Source of the DNA: Nymphaea colorata
Lineage: Eukaryota > Streptophyta > Magnoliopsida > Nymphaeales > Nymphaeaceae
Direction: 5' to 3'
NCBI RefSeq assembly: GCF_008831285.2
Contig: NC_045147.1
Coordinates: 20,154,581-20,218,580 of the forward strand
Length of the DNA stretch: 64,000 nucleotides
The stretch's first letter is position 1, and each line of letters starts with the position of its first letter. The notes under the pieces are model-generated. The model was not told where the DNA came from, did not search any database, and saw only the letters and a program-made list of their open reading frames with translations. Below, in pieces: positions 50,280 through 61,374 of the stretch. A program made the translations under genes and the position numbers.

Positions 50280-50281
<2 letters not shown>

Positions 50282-51184
50282 CTTTACACGCACGCCTTTA
50301 ATGACATGATCTAGCATGTTTACTTGACATACTTGAGCAATCAAATCAAGTTACTTTACACGCAAAAACACGTGCCTGCAGACGCGCACTCTGGAGTTTT
50401 CAGCATTTGAACCGAACGCAACTTGAGATTAATTGAAACGAATGAACCGAAGATTGATTGAAATGTGATATGGACTGCACCCAATCTAAATCCCAGCCAT
50501 CGGCATCCCCAAACATGTGTATTAATGAGCTTCAAATTTGGAGCCCAAAGTGCATGATCGGATGCTGCTATCAACACACAAGGTCCAAAAAGTCGAGAAA
50601 TGAAATTAGCAGCTGCTCACCTCATCATAATTTCAACATTCAAAATGGCTTCTTCCTTCGCTGGGGAATTTAGCTGCCTAACTATTTATTGCTTCAAAAA
50701 GTTTTAGCGTTGCAGTCTTCGATTGATTTAACGCTTTTTACGCCACTTGTGCAAACTTTTCAAGTAACTAGAACTAAGATGAATTTATAATGTCACTTTT
50801 CTGTCGGTGTCGGAGGCACCTGTGGAACTTTGTGGGCAGTTGCCTACACAGCAGATCCACACAAACAACTTATTTATGATTGATGCCTCAGCAGTTTTCG
50901 CATGTAAATGTGAAAGCATCTGTTAAAAAGATGAAAAATTTGAATTATTGGCGCGCTCAGTCAGTAATTTCTCGCTCAGAATATGATTCAAGCGTTGCTA
51001 ACTAAGTTGGCAAACTTTCATATTCAAAGATTTCATTCTCGGAAAAAGAAAATGATGCAAGTGTGTCAAATATTGCTAATATTAGCTTCAAAAGGATTAT
51101 CATTATTATTTATTCATTCTGAATAACTGATTGTTTAGAGGTCTCGGCTTATTCGGAAAGGAATTTGTTCAATATATGAGATAA

Positions 51185-51262
51185 TGGTATCATTGGTCTA
51201 AGGCAATATCTTTTCATGCGAATAAAGATAGTGGCATCATTGGCCTGAGGCAATATCTTTTC
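51185..51262. repeat. Direct repeat, period about 46 bases
   Basis: GGTATCATTGGTCTAAGGCA at 51187 and GGCATCATTGGCCTGAGGCA at 51232, each followed by ATATCTTTTCA. Confidence 0.85.
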
Positions 51263-53159
51263 AGCAGCTACATGATCTATCCTCGCATCGAACTTGGGGC
51301 GCTCTGAATACTCTGATGGTTGTTATCTATGTACATGGGAGTCCAAGGATCCGATCCAGACGGGACCCAAATGATTGATTTTCTTCAGAAAGAAGTTTAA
51401 TTTTTTAATGAGAAAATTGTGTTTTAAGTGCCAAATATTTAAATATTTTCTGCCTATCGATTTTTGAACCGGAAAAAAATCTTTACACACTTGGGATTTT
51501 GACGTTTTTGGGGTCGATTGTGGTTAAATGAACCATGTAAATCACATCCACATGGTTTATCAAAATAACTCCAATATGGATCTAACAACAAGAGTTTGAT
51601 CCAAATATTGACCATATCCAAAAATCAAATTGTGCAGTGGTTGTGAACCACATGAGAAATCTGTCATTGGATCTTGTATAGATGAGAAATCATATTTTCT
51701 TTTTCATGAGAAAATTAAAGACGAAAGCTCAGTGTTATTTTAAGCTTGTGGTACAGTTTCGCCGTAAATGGGGTTCGGTCGTTTGACAAATGACAATAAA
51801 AAAACATCATATTATTTCACTTATCTACCTTAAAGATTAGGCACTCTGAATCTATCTTAAAGATTGAGCAGCTACATGGAACGATATGAATGTGATCGTT
51901 TTCATTGTCATCTACCCTTATATAAGGTCAGAAGACCGCAATCCAGTCGGTGGCTAAAAGAAGGAAACCGTAACACGTCTTTCCTTCACAAGAAAATCAT
52001 TAACTCATTAAAAATCTAAATAAAAGAAAATTGCGAACAGTTTTTGAGCAATGACTCCTACAGCCACCGGTCGCCAAAATTTTTCACTTCTACCGTACTT
52101 TTTCGTTCAGAACAAATGCTAGGACAATGACAATATATATATATATATATATATACTCAGAACAAGCGTGGGCTTGTAAACACTTCATCGATAAACTTCT
52201 GCAAATATTATAATAAACCACACAGAGTTCGTTGAAAATGTGCATCTGACATACATCTTCCCACAGGACCTTTTGGTATCACCTGATGATGGTATAATGA
52301 AGGGTCCAAGGTTCAAGAACTGATAGAGCCAGAGAAAACCAACAAAAAATCATCGAACATGTTTATCTTCTTTCAAGTGGGAAAAAATTAGAAACCGTTA
52401 CTTCTAATTACTGTACGTATGCGTGGTATGAGATGAGTTCTTTACCATTCATATGATTTTTCTATCACTCAAAATAAGGGATATAGACACCTTATTCGTT
52501 TTCTTTGATCCCCATGCTTCATTAATTCAATGGTTACGACATTGTTCTTAAGTTGATCTTATACCTTCAGAGGCTGCCTTCTGGTATACATGATCAAGAC
52601 AGCAAGAACTTGAAGACAACTTTTTCTGAACATAAAATTAGTTCGACCGTTTGCAGCGTTGAGTTCGGTTTCAATCACGGCTTGCAGATGATGTGTTTGC
52701 TCATTCTCAGCTCATAGAGACCAACGCCAAGTTGAGTTTGTCGTAGCAGTGAAGACTACTGGTTTAGGTGGACAAGACAGTTTTCTTCCTGATTATTGAA
52801 AGAAAACCAAAACTTTCACATGCTCTCCAGAGGTTGAGAGAAAAAGAAAAAGAAAAAGAAAAAGAAAAGATTGGGCAATGGATCATTTTCCGAATCAATA
52901 ATGCGGGGCTGTTTTTTTCGCTAACCACAAGTTGGGGAGGCCGAGTTACTCAGACATGCTTGGAATGTAAAAGTTTCCATGACAGCCAGCGCTACTTACT
53001 TTCTTTGTGGAACTAAAAATCGATAGATTCAAACACATTGCCGACCGATGGGACCGGAGTTATACTTAATTTTAAGAATCTTATAAATGCTGTATCCACG
53101 GTACGGTGACGCAAAAGGATGGTCTTAGTTTGAAAGGATAGTACACGGACGACGAAATG

Positions 53160-53960
53160 TTCTATTAAGTGACAGTTGATGTTATAACAACATCAAATTT
53201 CTTAGTTAGGCGTAAGAAAACCTTTTCATACGCCGAATTAAAGGAAACCGGCTTTCAACACAAGCATGGAATGAGTCAGGAATCCAGCATTAATGGTCTT
53301 TTGCTTTATACGAAACGCACTGGTCTCTCTGGTCTTGTTTCGGAACACTCCACTACGGCTAATGCTTTACTCACTTTTAGTTACCGCGCAACATCCTATC
53401 TTCATTCCCTTGGAACTATGTATTGCAGTTGGCAGATCACACAGAATGAGGTAAATAGCATACTAGAGTAAAGGCTAGGGGGAATGGGACAGATTTAACA
53501 GTACAGCTAAACCACTAATTATCTATAATAGGTACCAGCCTATCTCTTCCTGTTCATATTGGAAGCTTTTCTTTCTTTCTCAATTCACAAATCCATCTTT
53601 GTTCATGCTGCTGAGTATTAGGTTCATTTGGTTACCCCAGCTCCCTAACCTAATACGGCACTGGGTTCGAGCTGGCTACCCCTGTTCTTGAGCCGCATGT
53701 GTCTGAAATCTGATAGCTCTTGCATTGGTCTGCCGCTAGTCAATGGCTTATTTGTTCGCGCATCCCTAGCCTTCATAGCAGGAATTCTCCTCCCACTGCT
53801 TGGGAGCTCACGGGTTCCTCTTCTGTGGACGGAGTATGTTATGACCTGGGACACTTTCAATGCCGAAAGAAGGGATCATGGTCTTTCAATGCTGAAAAGA
53901 AGGGATCATGGTTTTATCTATCACTATTTGGGTACCATATTCACTATTTTGAGCTTCTGT
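53160..53960. other. Possible organelle-derived segment, unidentified
   Basis: This stretch has a more balanced base composition than its surroundings and directly precedes clear plastid-derived pieces. It holds a short direct repeat (53854-53881 and 53883-53911, CTTTCAATGC.GAAA followed by GAAGGGATCATGG). I cannot match it to a specific organelle gene, so organelle origin is only inferred from position and texture. Confidence 0.25.
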
Positions 53961-54174
53961 TCTATTGAATAGAGAACTAGGTATGATTGTACACTTTTTG
54001 ACATGCATATAAAGGATCGTCCAGATAATTCAATTCAAAGTAATTTGATGTTCTACTTGGCCTGTATGACGTGACCGATCAATAGAAATACTCCAACACT
54101 CCATCTTTGTCATATATTTCATATATCATATTAGATAGGTATGATATTCATGAAATATGATTCACTTTCAAGAT

Positions 54175-54221
54175 GCCTTGATGGTGAAATGGTAAACATG
54201 TGAGACTCAAAATCTCGTGCT
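54175..54221 (+). pseudogene. trnL-CAA: Plastid trnL-CAA, 5' half only
   Basis: GCCTTGATGGTGAAATGGTA followed by AACATGTGAGACTCAAAATCTCGTGCT corresponds to the acceptor 5' strand, D arm and anticodon region (CAA within CTCAAAATC) of chloroplast tRNA-Leu(CAA), with a few substitutions. The sequence breaks off after the anticodon arm and passes straight into rpl22-like sequence, so the tRNA cannot be functional. Confidence 0.8.
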
Positions 54222-54335
54222 ATGTCTGCTCAAAAAGCAAGAAGGGTAATTGATCAAATTCGCGGTTGCTCCTATAAGCAAACACTTAGGATGCTGGAAC
54301 TCATACCTTATCGAGCTTCTTACCCCATTTTCATT
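54222..54335 (+). pseudogene. rpl22: Plastid rpl22 internal fragment
   Basis: Translates as [20 protein letters not shown] followed by [17 protein letters not shown], matching the conserved middle of chloroplast ribosomal protein L22 as I remember it. Both ends of the gene are missing; the similarity stops near 54335. Confidence 0.8.
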
Positions 54336-54568
54336 GATAACTTCTTTTTATAAAGCAAATCTACTTGGATTCTTGAATAATCTACATCACTTCTGCCTAA
54401 GGAGATTCATATTCCCCACCATTCCCTAGAGGTACTTCTATTGATGATGTTTTGCTGTTTTCTCAAGCCAATTATTTGGACGGCCGGCATAGACCTCATA
54501 AGACCTGCCCACTCTGACTACGGAAAATGCCATGCCGCCCTTTTCCTTCGCTAGTAGGTTCGTCTCAC

Positions 54569-54662
54569 CACCAGGGTCTACTTGACCATATTTCGAATTC
54601 AATGATTTTAATAAATGGTCTTGGCCGAGATAGGAACTACCATCAATGGTTTATGTAGCCAT
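54569..54662 (-). pseudogene. psbH: Plastid psbH 5' fragment with in-frame stop
   Basis: On the minus strand from 54662: MAT, a TAA stop, TIDGSSYLGQDHLLKSLNSK, then YGQVDPG. This aligns with the psbH N-terminus (MATQTVEGSS...LKPLNSEYGKVAPG) but with a stop at codon 4 and several substitutions. Only the 5' third is present. Confidence 0.65.
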
Positions 54663-56410
54663 AAATCCAATTCCGTGCATTGTTTGAGATGAGATCTATT
54701 GCTCCGCTTTGCTTTTTCTGCTTTTGCAGATGTTAAAATGGCAGATGTTAAAATGGAGGATTCATTTGTATCTATCTTCCCGACTTCCTCTTGCAAGTGG
54801 AGCATAAGCATCCAAGTCCGTACATCCCTTCCGTCACACCATCTTAATTTTTGTCCGCAACTTTACAAAAAAGTCGTCAAATATATAATTAGAGTCTTTA
54901 TTATATTGAAATATGCTAATACATGGCCCTACAATATATAAAAGATGACGAACTGGATCGTAACGCTGCATTAGACAATGACAAAGATTTATTCCATTCT
55001 TTTGTCCCAAGAAAGAAAATAAGAAGGGGAACCAAGTGAGCAAACAGTTAAAAGAGATTTTTCATTCAAAATATTAAGAGGTTGAGGTTATAAACTGAGG
55101 ATGGATCATTTTTTCTAAAAAGGATTAATATTATTTTATTTTGAACGGGCAGAGACAGGCTGCTCCTCTAAAAACAATGACGGCCACACCTTGTCCGACT
55201 AGCCGCTCGGCCGCCGGTGGCGGTTCAACCCGGACTACGCCTTACAGTCGTCCATAACAAAAGGAAAAAAAGAAAAGAGATCGGATTTATGGGATTTCAT
55301 CTCGTGATATATCTTTGACTTGGTAACGTCTGTGACCTGTCTCCACCGGGAAAAAGGTGCGCGATTCTGTGTGCCGACGCAGTCGCCGTCAGCAGGCGTA
55401 CAAGCCAAGCAACCGTCTGGTTCCGGGCAAGATCCGGCATTTGCCAAATTCGACTTCATGGAATTCAACGTAATCGAGTTTTCGTCCACCATTGCATCGG
55501 CTTTTTATAAATCTCAGTTGATACTCAAATTCCGGAAACCGCCTGCTGAGGGTTAGGCCTCCACCTTTCCGACGCAAAGCTGCCGGGAAGTCGGGCCCCC
55601 ATCCTTTTTATTCAAGTGAAGAATCAAATGATAGACAATACAAAGATCAAGGATAATTGCGGGGGTTAGGCAACTCTTTTAGTAACTAAATCTAAATTCT
55701 TTCATTGTGTTCAGGTAAAAGAATCCGAGAATGAACTGACAGCAATCAAATAAACATGTGATGCACATCGATGTATACTACTCATGTTATTTTATCTTAC
55801 TCTAGTTCTTTCCTCCCAAGATTCATCGCAACATGCGCATCATCCGCATACCCAACAAAATCTTTTTGCGCCCGTGAGTAGTCCCCCACAGCCAAGAATT
55901 TGAGTGACCGCCACTCATGGCAGCGGAGCTTTCCATGGATTCCTTTTCGCACAGGTTAACATCACCTGTGCCGAGGATGAACGTGGGCCAAAACGAGCAG
56001 CAAAGCTGGGCCTCAAACTGTGCAGTCAAGCATGGGGATGGGCCCGAGGGTGGGAGGGAAAATGGGCACGCTGATGCTAACCTTTCTCTGTATTTTTCTG
56101 CAACTTGCCCTGCAACCTCGTCCCTTTCTGTGGATTTTTTTCTACTTAGTATTCAATCGAATGGGAGGAAAACCTATGGAGATTGCAGTGTGGGGCACGT
56201 TAGTTGCAAAATTTGTTTTTGAGAGGAACGAGACGTCAAATTTCCCAGTGCTAATTTCCTCCAAGCAGTGTAGAAATGGACTTGGGATACTATCTAGATA
56301 AAAGAAGGCAATGATAAAAAAGATACGAAAGTGCGAAATATTTTTCACTTTTACCATGAAAGTTGTGTATATATTTTCACTTTTATCAATTTGAGGCCTA
56401 AATTATTGTT

Positions 56411-56424
<14 letters not shown>

Positions 56425-56468
<44 letters not shown>
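56425..56468. repeat. (TA)n microsatellite
   Basis: TA tract of about 44 bases preceded by a short CA-rich stretch (CACACACATACA). Confidence 0.95.
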
Positions 56469-56470
<2 letters not shown>

Positions 56471-57695
56471 ATTTGAGGAATTCTTGGTTTTAGTTTGGAT
56501 AGATAAAGCATGGCCTTTCATGGTACATTGTCTCCAATGCATTGTATCGAGCAGTGTGTCTAAACAAACCTGCCCGATACAATGCATCAGATGAAGTTGA
56601 AGATGGCTGAAGGATTTCTGCTCCTACACACACCAAGGATTTATACTCCTACACACAGCCGTTTTTTTCCCTTAGAAGATGAGGCTAGGGATTTGATGTT
56701 CGATTGTCTACATTTCTAAGCTGAAAAAAAAAAACCCAAAGAACATGATTTGCATGTCCTAGATGGTTCAACATGGAGAACAAATCATTAAATTCAGTTT
56801 GGGGAAGAAAATGTATTCACGACTGAGAGAAGAGAAGGTGCCCAAATGGAGTGGATTTGGAACATATTTGTGTATGTTCGACTACATTTCCTTTTACCGA
56901 AAAATTCAACTCATACTCGAACACTAATCCAGGAAGTCGAATCAGAAACAAATATAAGAATCCAAAAAGTCCAACAAAAAAGAAGAATGTTGAACAGTTG
57001 AATCATACGACTATTAGTCCCAATGGCGGTGTAGATCTGATAAGAAATGACTCGTGTGCGGCATGAAGTTAAATCATATGGGTATATTCCATTATGTCTC
57101 CAAAGTTTCCGTCACTGAAGGCCTATCAATATGCAGCTCATCATATCTTTCTCTCTTTACTCGTTAGAAGAAAGAGTTGGACGGTTTGATTTTACTAGAG
57201 ACAGTCTTTCACTTTCAGAGGAAAGAAAAAGTTTGTCAGTTTGGCAATGCGAAAAGCAAGCCTCATGGGATTAGACATTTGTTTATCAGTGGGAAGAACT
57301 TGAACGTTATTCAATTTTTAACAGGCGAGAAAAGCGATGGAAAAGTTTCAGACTTGAGCGAAGGTGCAGTAGGCGACCGCCATTATTGGTCATTGAATGG
57401 AGTTTCGGAGGAACCGGAAATGGTGGGAGGAGAGTAAGTGATAAGATGCCTGCCTTTTGTAGATTGACTTGGCAGACTAGAAAGATCTGGTTTTGGCAAA
57501 GACCACTGTAGCCCACTTGCAATGATTCTGCAAGGGGCCTTGCAGCTGAATCAACCATGCGTCTTGGCTATTGATCGGTGCAACAGTTCCGCCGTGCCAA
57601 TTGGATCCCTCGGATTCCAATTCCATCAATTTCCCAAAAAAGTGTATTCAATGGACCTCACTTCACACACTTAAAGAGAAAAGGGTTCCTTCACA

Positions 57696-57697
<2 letters not shown>

Positions 57698-57774
<77 letters not shown>
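57698..57774. repeat. Compound (TA)n-(GA)n microsatellite
   Basis: TA tract (57698-57744) running directly into a GA tract (to about 57774); it forms the left border of MITE copy 3. Confidence 0.95.
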
Positions 57775-57779
<5 letters not shown>

Positions 57780-58001
57780 GTGTTAGATGCTTAAATGCTA
57801 AAACAGATAAGAAATAATTTCAACCTTTGATTTTTTTTTCTTTTCGATGGTTTCAAGAAAAAAATAATAAAAAGGATACGAGATATCTTTATCATATAGT
57901 ATTAGTTTACATATTTTTCTCTTTGTTTTTCTCTCAACTGTCAATGTGAAAAAGATCAAAGAGTTGAGTCCTCATTTGTCTAACATCTAATTGTCTAAGG
58001 G
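57775..58001. mobile_element. MITE, family copy 3, inverted and diverged, between (TA)n tracts
   Basis: Reading left to right it matches the reverse complement of copy 2. CGATGGTTTCAAGAAAAAAA here lines up with CGATGGTTAGGAGAAAAATA; CATATAGTATTAGTTTACAT with CATCTAATATTACTTTACAC; and TTTTCTCTCAACTGTC with TTTTCTCTCAACCATC. It lies between TA tracts ending at 57744 (plus a GA run) and starting at 58002. No coding capacity. Confidence 0.6.
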
Positions 58002-58956
58002 CTATATATATATATATATATATATAGATATATATATATATATATATATGGTTTGATCAATCACATGTTCCTAGCATTTCTTTAAGAAAATTTAAGTGTC
58101 TCATTTTGATGTCTAAGGCACTAAAAATTGACTTAGAAATTAGTGCACAGTTTGGACATGGAGGATGAGCTCTAGTAGCAAAAGGGCAAATACTGCTGAT
58201 TCTCAAACTCTTATGAAATCTAGTTCATACATTGAAAAGTGTTATTCTTATGAAAATTCGAATATTTTAGATATGAAAATTGCACACTGTGTCTTAAATC
58301 AACTTGATGACACCGACCAGTCACTGCATCAATGTGCTTTATATGGAAAAGAGAGACACAGACAGAGAGATTAATCGCTGTGAGGTGAAATGCAAGATGT
58401 TATGGCAGGTAATCTGTGGAGTTCTCGAGATGACATTTTTTAATGTGCATTATACATCACAGTGCGATGCACCCTAGGTGAATATTAGTCTTTACTTTAA
58501 ATGCCATTCTTTTTCTTCGCAGAAGACTTTGAAATAAAAGAAAAACAAGTTTTTTTTTTTTATGTGTAGATAAGATTCTGCGAGCCATGTATGTTCGAAT
58601 TCTCATTTATATAATATATTAGGGCGCATTCAAAAAACATGATTTTTTTGGTTCCTGGGCCTAGAATAAAAAGCATATGCATGTAGTTAGGTTTGTAGAA
58701 AGCACATTCAATACTCAAGTACTTAGTCAGGGGAATTCAAATATGTCGGATTTGGATGACTAAATACAAAAAGCCACCACTGAAAGCACCATAAACCATC
58801 GCGAAAAGCACCATGAACTCCCGTTGCACTATAAATAATCGTTAATGCTCTTATTGTGACTGTCTTTTTAAGAACAAACTTTAAGTCTTTAGTTATCCTA
58901 CAACATCCAACATCTAAAAAAAATTGGAAAAGTGTAAATTCCTAAGAACTAGTTCC

Positions 58957-58958
<2 letters not shown>

Positions 58959-59001
<43 letters not shown>

Positions 59002-59002
59002 A
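58959..59002. repeat. Compound (TA)n-(GA)n microsatellite
   Basis: TA tract followed directly by a GA tract, the same arrangement as at 57698-57774. Confidence 0.95.
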
Positions 59003-61056
59003 AGAAAATCCATTGTTTCTAGTCAGTATTGGAAAAGGTCTGACGAGCAATCAGCGGTAACTCCACCCAGAAGTCGGGTTGCTAGTTATAGAATACAGAT
59101 TCAAGTAAATGTTATTAGAATTACAGATTACCACAACCTGCATCCTACTCTGAAGCATATTAATCAACCTCTTAAGTGCAATTCTACTATACTCACTGAA
59201 TTCCCTACCATCATACCTCTCGGAAGCTCTGGGACAACGTCCCCTCAAGAATTTCATAGGATAATTACTGCACATCGCAATAGCAATAAGGTCTAGTTGA
59301 CCTTCCCTCCATGAATGCATTTCATGGGACTTTTATGAGTGGCATGAACTGTGCATTCATAGCTGTTGTGGTAAGAGGAACTTAAAGGTGTGTTTGACAG
59401 CCTCGGATCTTAAATCCAAAGACTTGATGAATCGGACATTAATCAAGGGAACGGTCGGAAGTATGACTTTCGATTCATTTTACACTAATAAAGGGTCTGG
59501 CTTAAATAATAATCGCGGTTTTCACCGGACCCAGCTCCAGTAATTCGGGCCCGGTGACTCGATAAAAATAATTCAATATATTGGCATCCTTAAAAGGAGA
59601 TAGGGAAGTTAACCCCTCATATCTTGGATGGAGGTCCTACCAGGGGGACATGGTCCACATCAGAGGATGTGGACCTGAGAAGAGGTACATAACACATGAA
59701 AGGCCTTGGATGCTCATGAGGCTTGGAATGAGCCATTCATCTGCATCATTGTACCCTCTCTTAAAACATTCAATGCACATAAGTGGTTGTGGGAGCCACA
59801 GCTTCACATAGACCTGGGCACTAGCAATAAAGATATCTGATATCTTATGAAAGGTGCATGAACATGGGCGCACATGCATTCAACCCCAGTGGCCTATAAT
59901 TCATTGATTAAGATTGGTTAAAGTTTATGATTCATTGACAACTAGTTAACATCTTATAATGTAGGAAAAAAAAGAAGGAAATAGGAATCCCATTTTTGTA
60001 TCTTTCATTTTGAAACAGGATTGGAGGAAACCGGTTGACCGGCGTACTTTAATTAAAAATGGTCAGTTACAAACACACGGGTGGAGTTAGGATTTTTTTT
60101 TTTGCATGGGTTAAATTATAGTTTCGAAATTTTAATATGTAGATTAAATTAAAACTTTTGTAATTTACATGTTTTTTTTTTTTTTGAAATCTGAAGTGGG
60201 GCTATGGCTCCTGCCGGGCCGCCTATCTCCGCCACACATGAGACAGTTCAATACATTAAAGGTCGGGTCGAAATCAAATCGAGTGTAATAGAAAATGACA
60301 AATTCATCAAACCAAATCCTGCCCATTTGCATACTCCAGGTCCAGTATACTGACAAGCTGGTCAAATTATACGAAGCATGTTGGGATTTTGTATGTGTAA
60401 GGGCAAATTTTCTACTTGGTAGGAACACATTCTCTATATTTTGTAAGGTCTGGTGAGGATCGCCTAGACCCAGCTGCAACGTTGGATCTCAATGCTGTTA
60501 ACTTTAGGTCCATTGTGCTGGATGGTTTTGATACAACATTAAATTAGAAGACTAGAGTTTAGGGAACAAAGAGATCTTGAATTTTTCAATTATATATCCT
60601 CTTTCTCTCACTTAGCAGTATTAAATTAAAATGCCCGATGGTCCTCAGATTTTATTGAGAAAGCGGGTAGATCCTGTGATCGAGTCGAGCAGCCCCAACG
60701 AGCCCATTCTTTTCCAAGGATCTGATCAATTCTTTTCTTGTCAATTTTTGAACTTTTTAAAGCATCGATGTATGCGTTGAGAGGGCTGACGCAACGTGGG
60801 GCGCGTGGTAAGTGCAGTAACTCGATGTGCCAGAACCCGAAAGGAGTATAAGAGATTGGATGGGAGCTAAGCTCTCTTATGAACAGTGAATGTTCTTCCT
60901 GCTCACAGCTAGAAAGCATCGATGCCTACTTTTATATATTGGTTTTTTTTTTTTTTGGTGGGGTTCTTATCCTTGTAATAGGTTTACTGTAAGCTTGAGT
61001 ATTTTTCTCCTTCCTTTGCAGTAAAATGATTGGATTGGAATCACATCCAAGTGACC

Positions 61057-61374
61057 ATGAAAAGTTTGTTCTTGTCTTTTCATTTTATTTTTTTAATCTT
61101 CTTGTGGACAGCGACGTCCTCAGTTGGAGAAGTGAAGCACGTAAGCCGTCAATGTGTTTCTGCAAAAGCCCATCTTTATTGGTCTCCCTTTTTCCTGAAA
61201 GAAACTCAGTGCTCTTTCGGTTTCTTTTTCTTCCTTTCCGTTTCAAGTGAGAACTTGGAGAATCTTGAGAGAGAGAGAGGTGAGGTTGAATGTGAGTCGA
61301 GCCAAATTGAGTTGTCAGTCAAGGACGGAAAGCATGCCTCGACGAATGTGGAACAGCTTGAGATGATAATTTAG
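61057..61374 (+). CDS. Small hypothetical protein with signal-peptide-like N-terminus
   Basis: An ATG at 61057 opens a 105-codon frame starting MKSLFLSFHFIFLIFLWTAT, which looks like a secretion signal, with a polar, Glu-rich C-terminus ending in EQLEMII. An internal GTAAGC donor (at about 61141) and a pyrimidine-rich stretch ending in TTTCAAG suggest a possible intron, though splicing there would bring an early stop. I recognise no family. It may be a chance frame in AT-rich DNA. Confidence 0.2.
   Translation: MKSLFLSFHFIFLIFLWTATSSVGEVKHVSRQCVSAKAHLYWSPFFLKETQCSFGFFFFLSVSSENLENLERERGEVECESSQIELSVKDGKHASTNVEQLEMII

Larger units (their letters stand above)
46650..53150. other. Gene-poor region after MIR390
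   Basis: About 6.5 kb with no convincing protein gene. The short open frames (for example 48566-48820 and, on the minus strand, 49229-49546) have no recognisable motif. Contents seen: a two-copy 40-base repeat (48981-49060), a CT/TA tract (50233-50279), a 46-base direct repeat (51185-51262), and a TA tract (52134-52155). Confidence 0.5.
53990..54662. other. Nuclear plastid DNA insertion (NUPT), rearranged mosaic
   Basis: At least three plastid loci that are far apart in normal chloroplast genomes lie within about 0.7 kb: the trnL-CAA upstream region and 5' half, an rpl22 internal segment, and the start of psbH on the opposite strand. All carry substitutions, including a stop in psbH, so the insertion is old and non-functional. 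Such mosaics occur in nuclear genomes and also in plant mitochondria, so the DNA may have arrived by way of the mitochondrion. Confidence 0.7.
54700..61020. other. Gene-poor, repeat-rich region
   Basis: About 6.3 kb without a supportable gene. It contains long TA tracts (about 56425-56468, 57698-57744, 58002-58049) and compound TA/GA tracts (57698-57774, 58959-59002), plus a MITE copy between two TA tracts. Short open frames are either simple-sequence or lack any recognised motif. Confidence 0.5.

Noticed and set aside
59051-60919. Minus-strand frames at 59051-59320 and 60626-60919
   Set aside because: Neither has a recognisable motif or splice context; composition is like the surrounding non-coding DNA.
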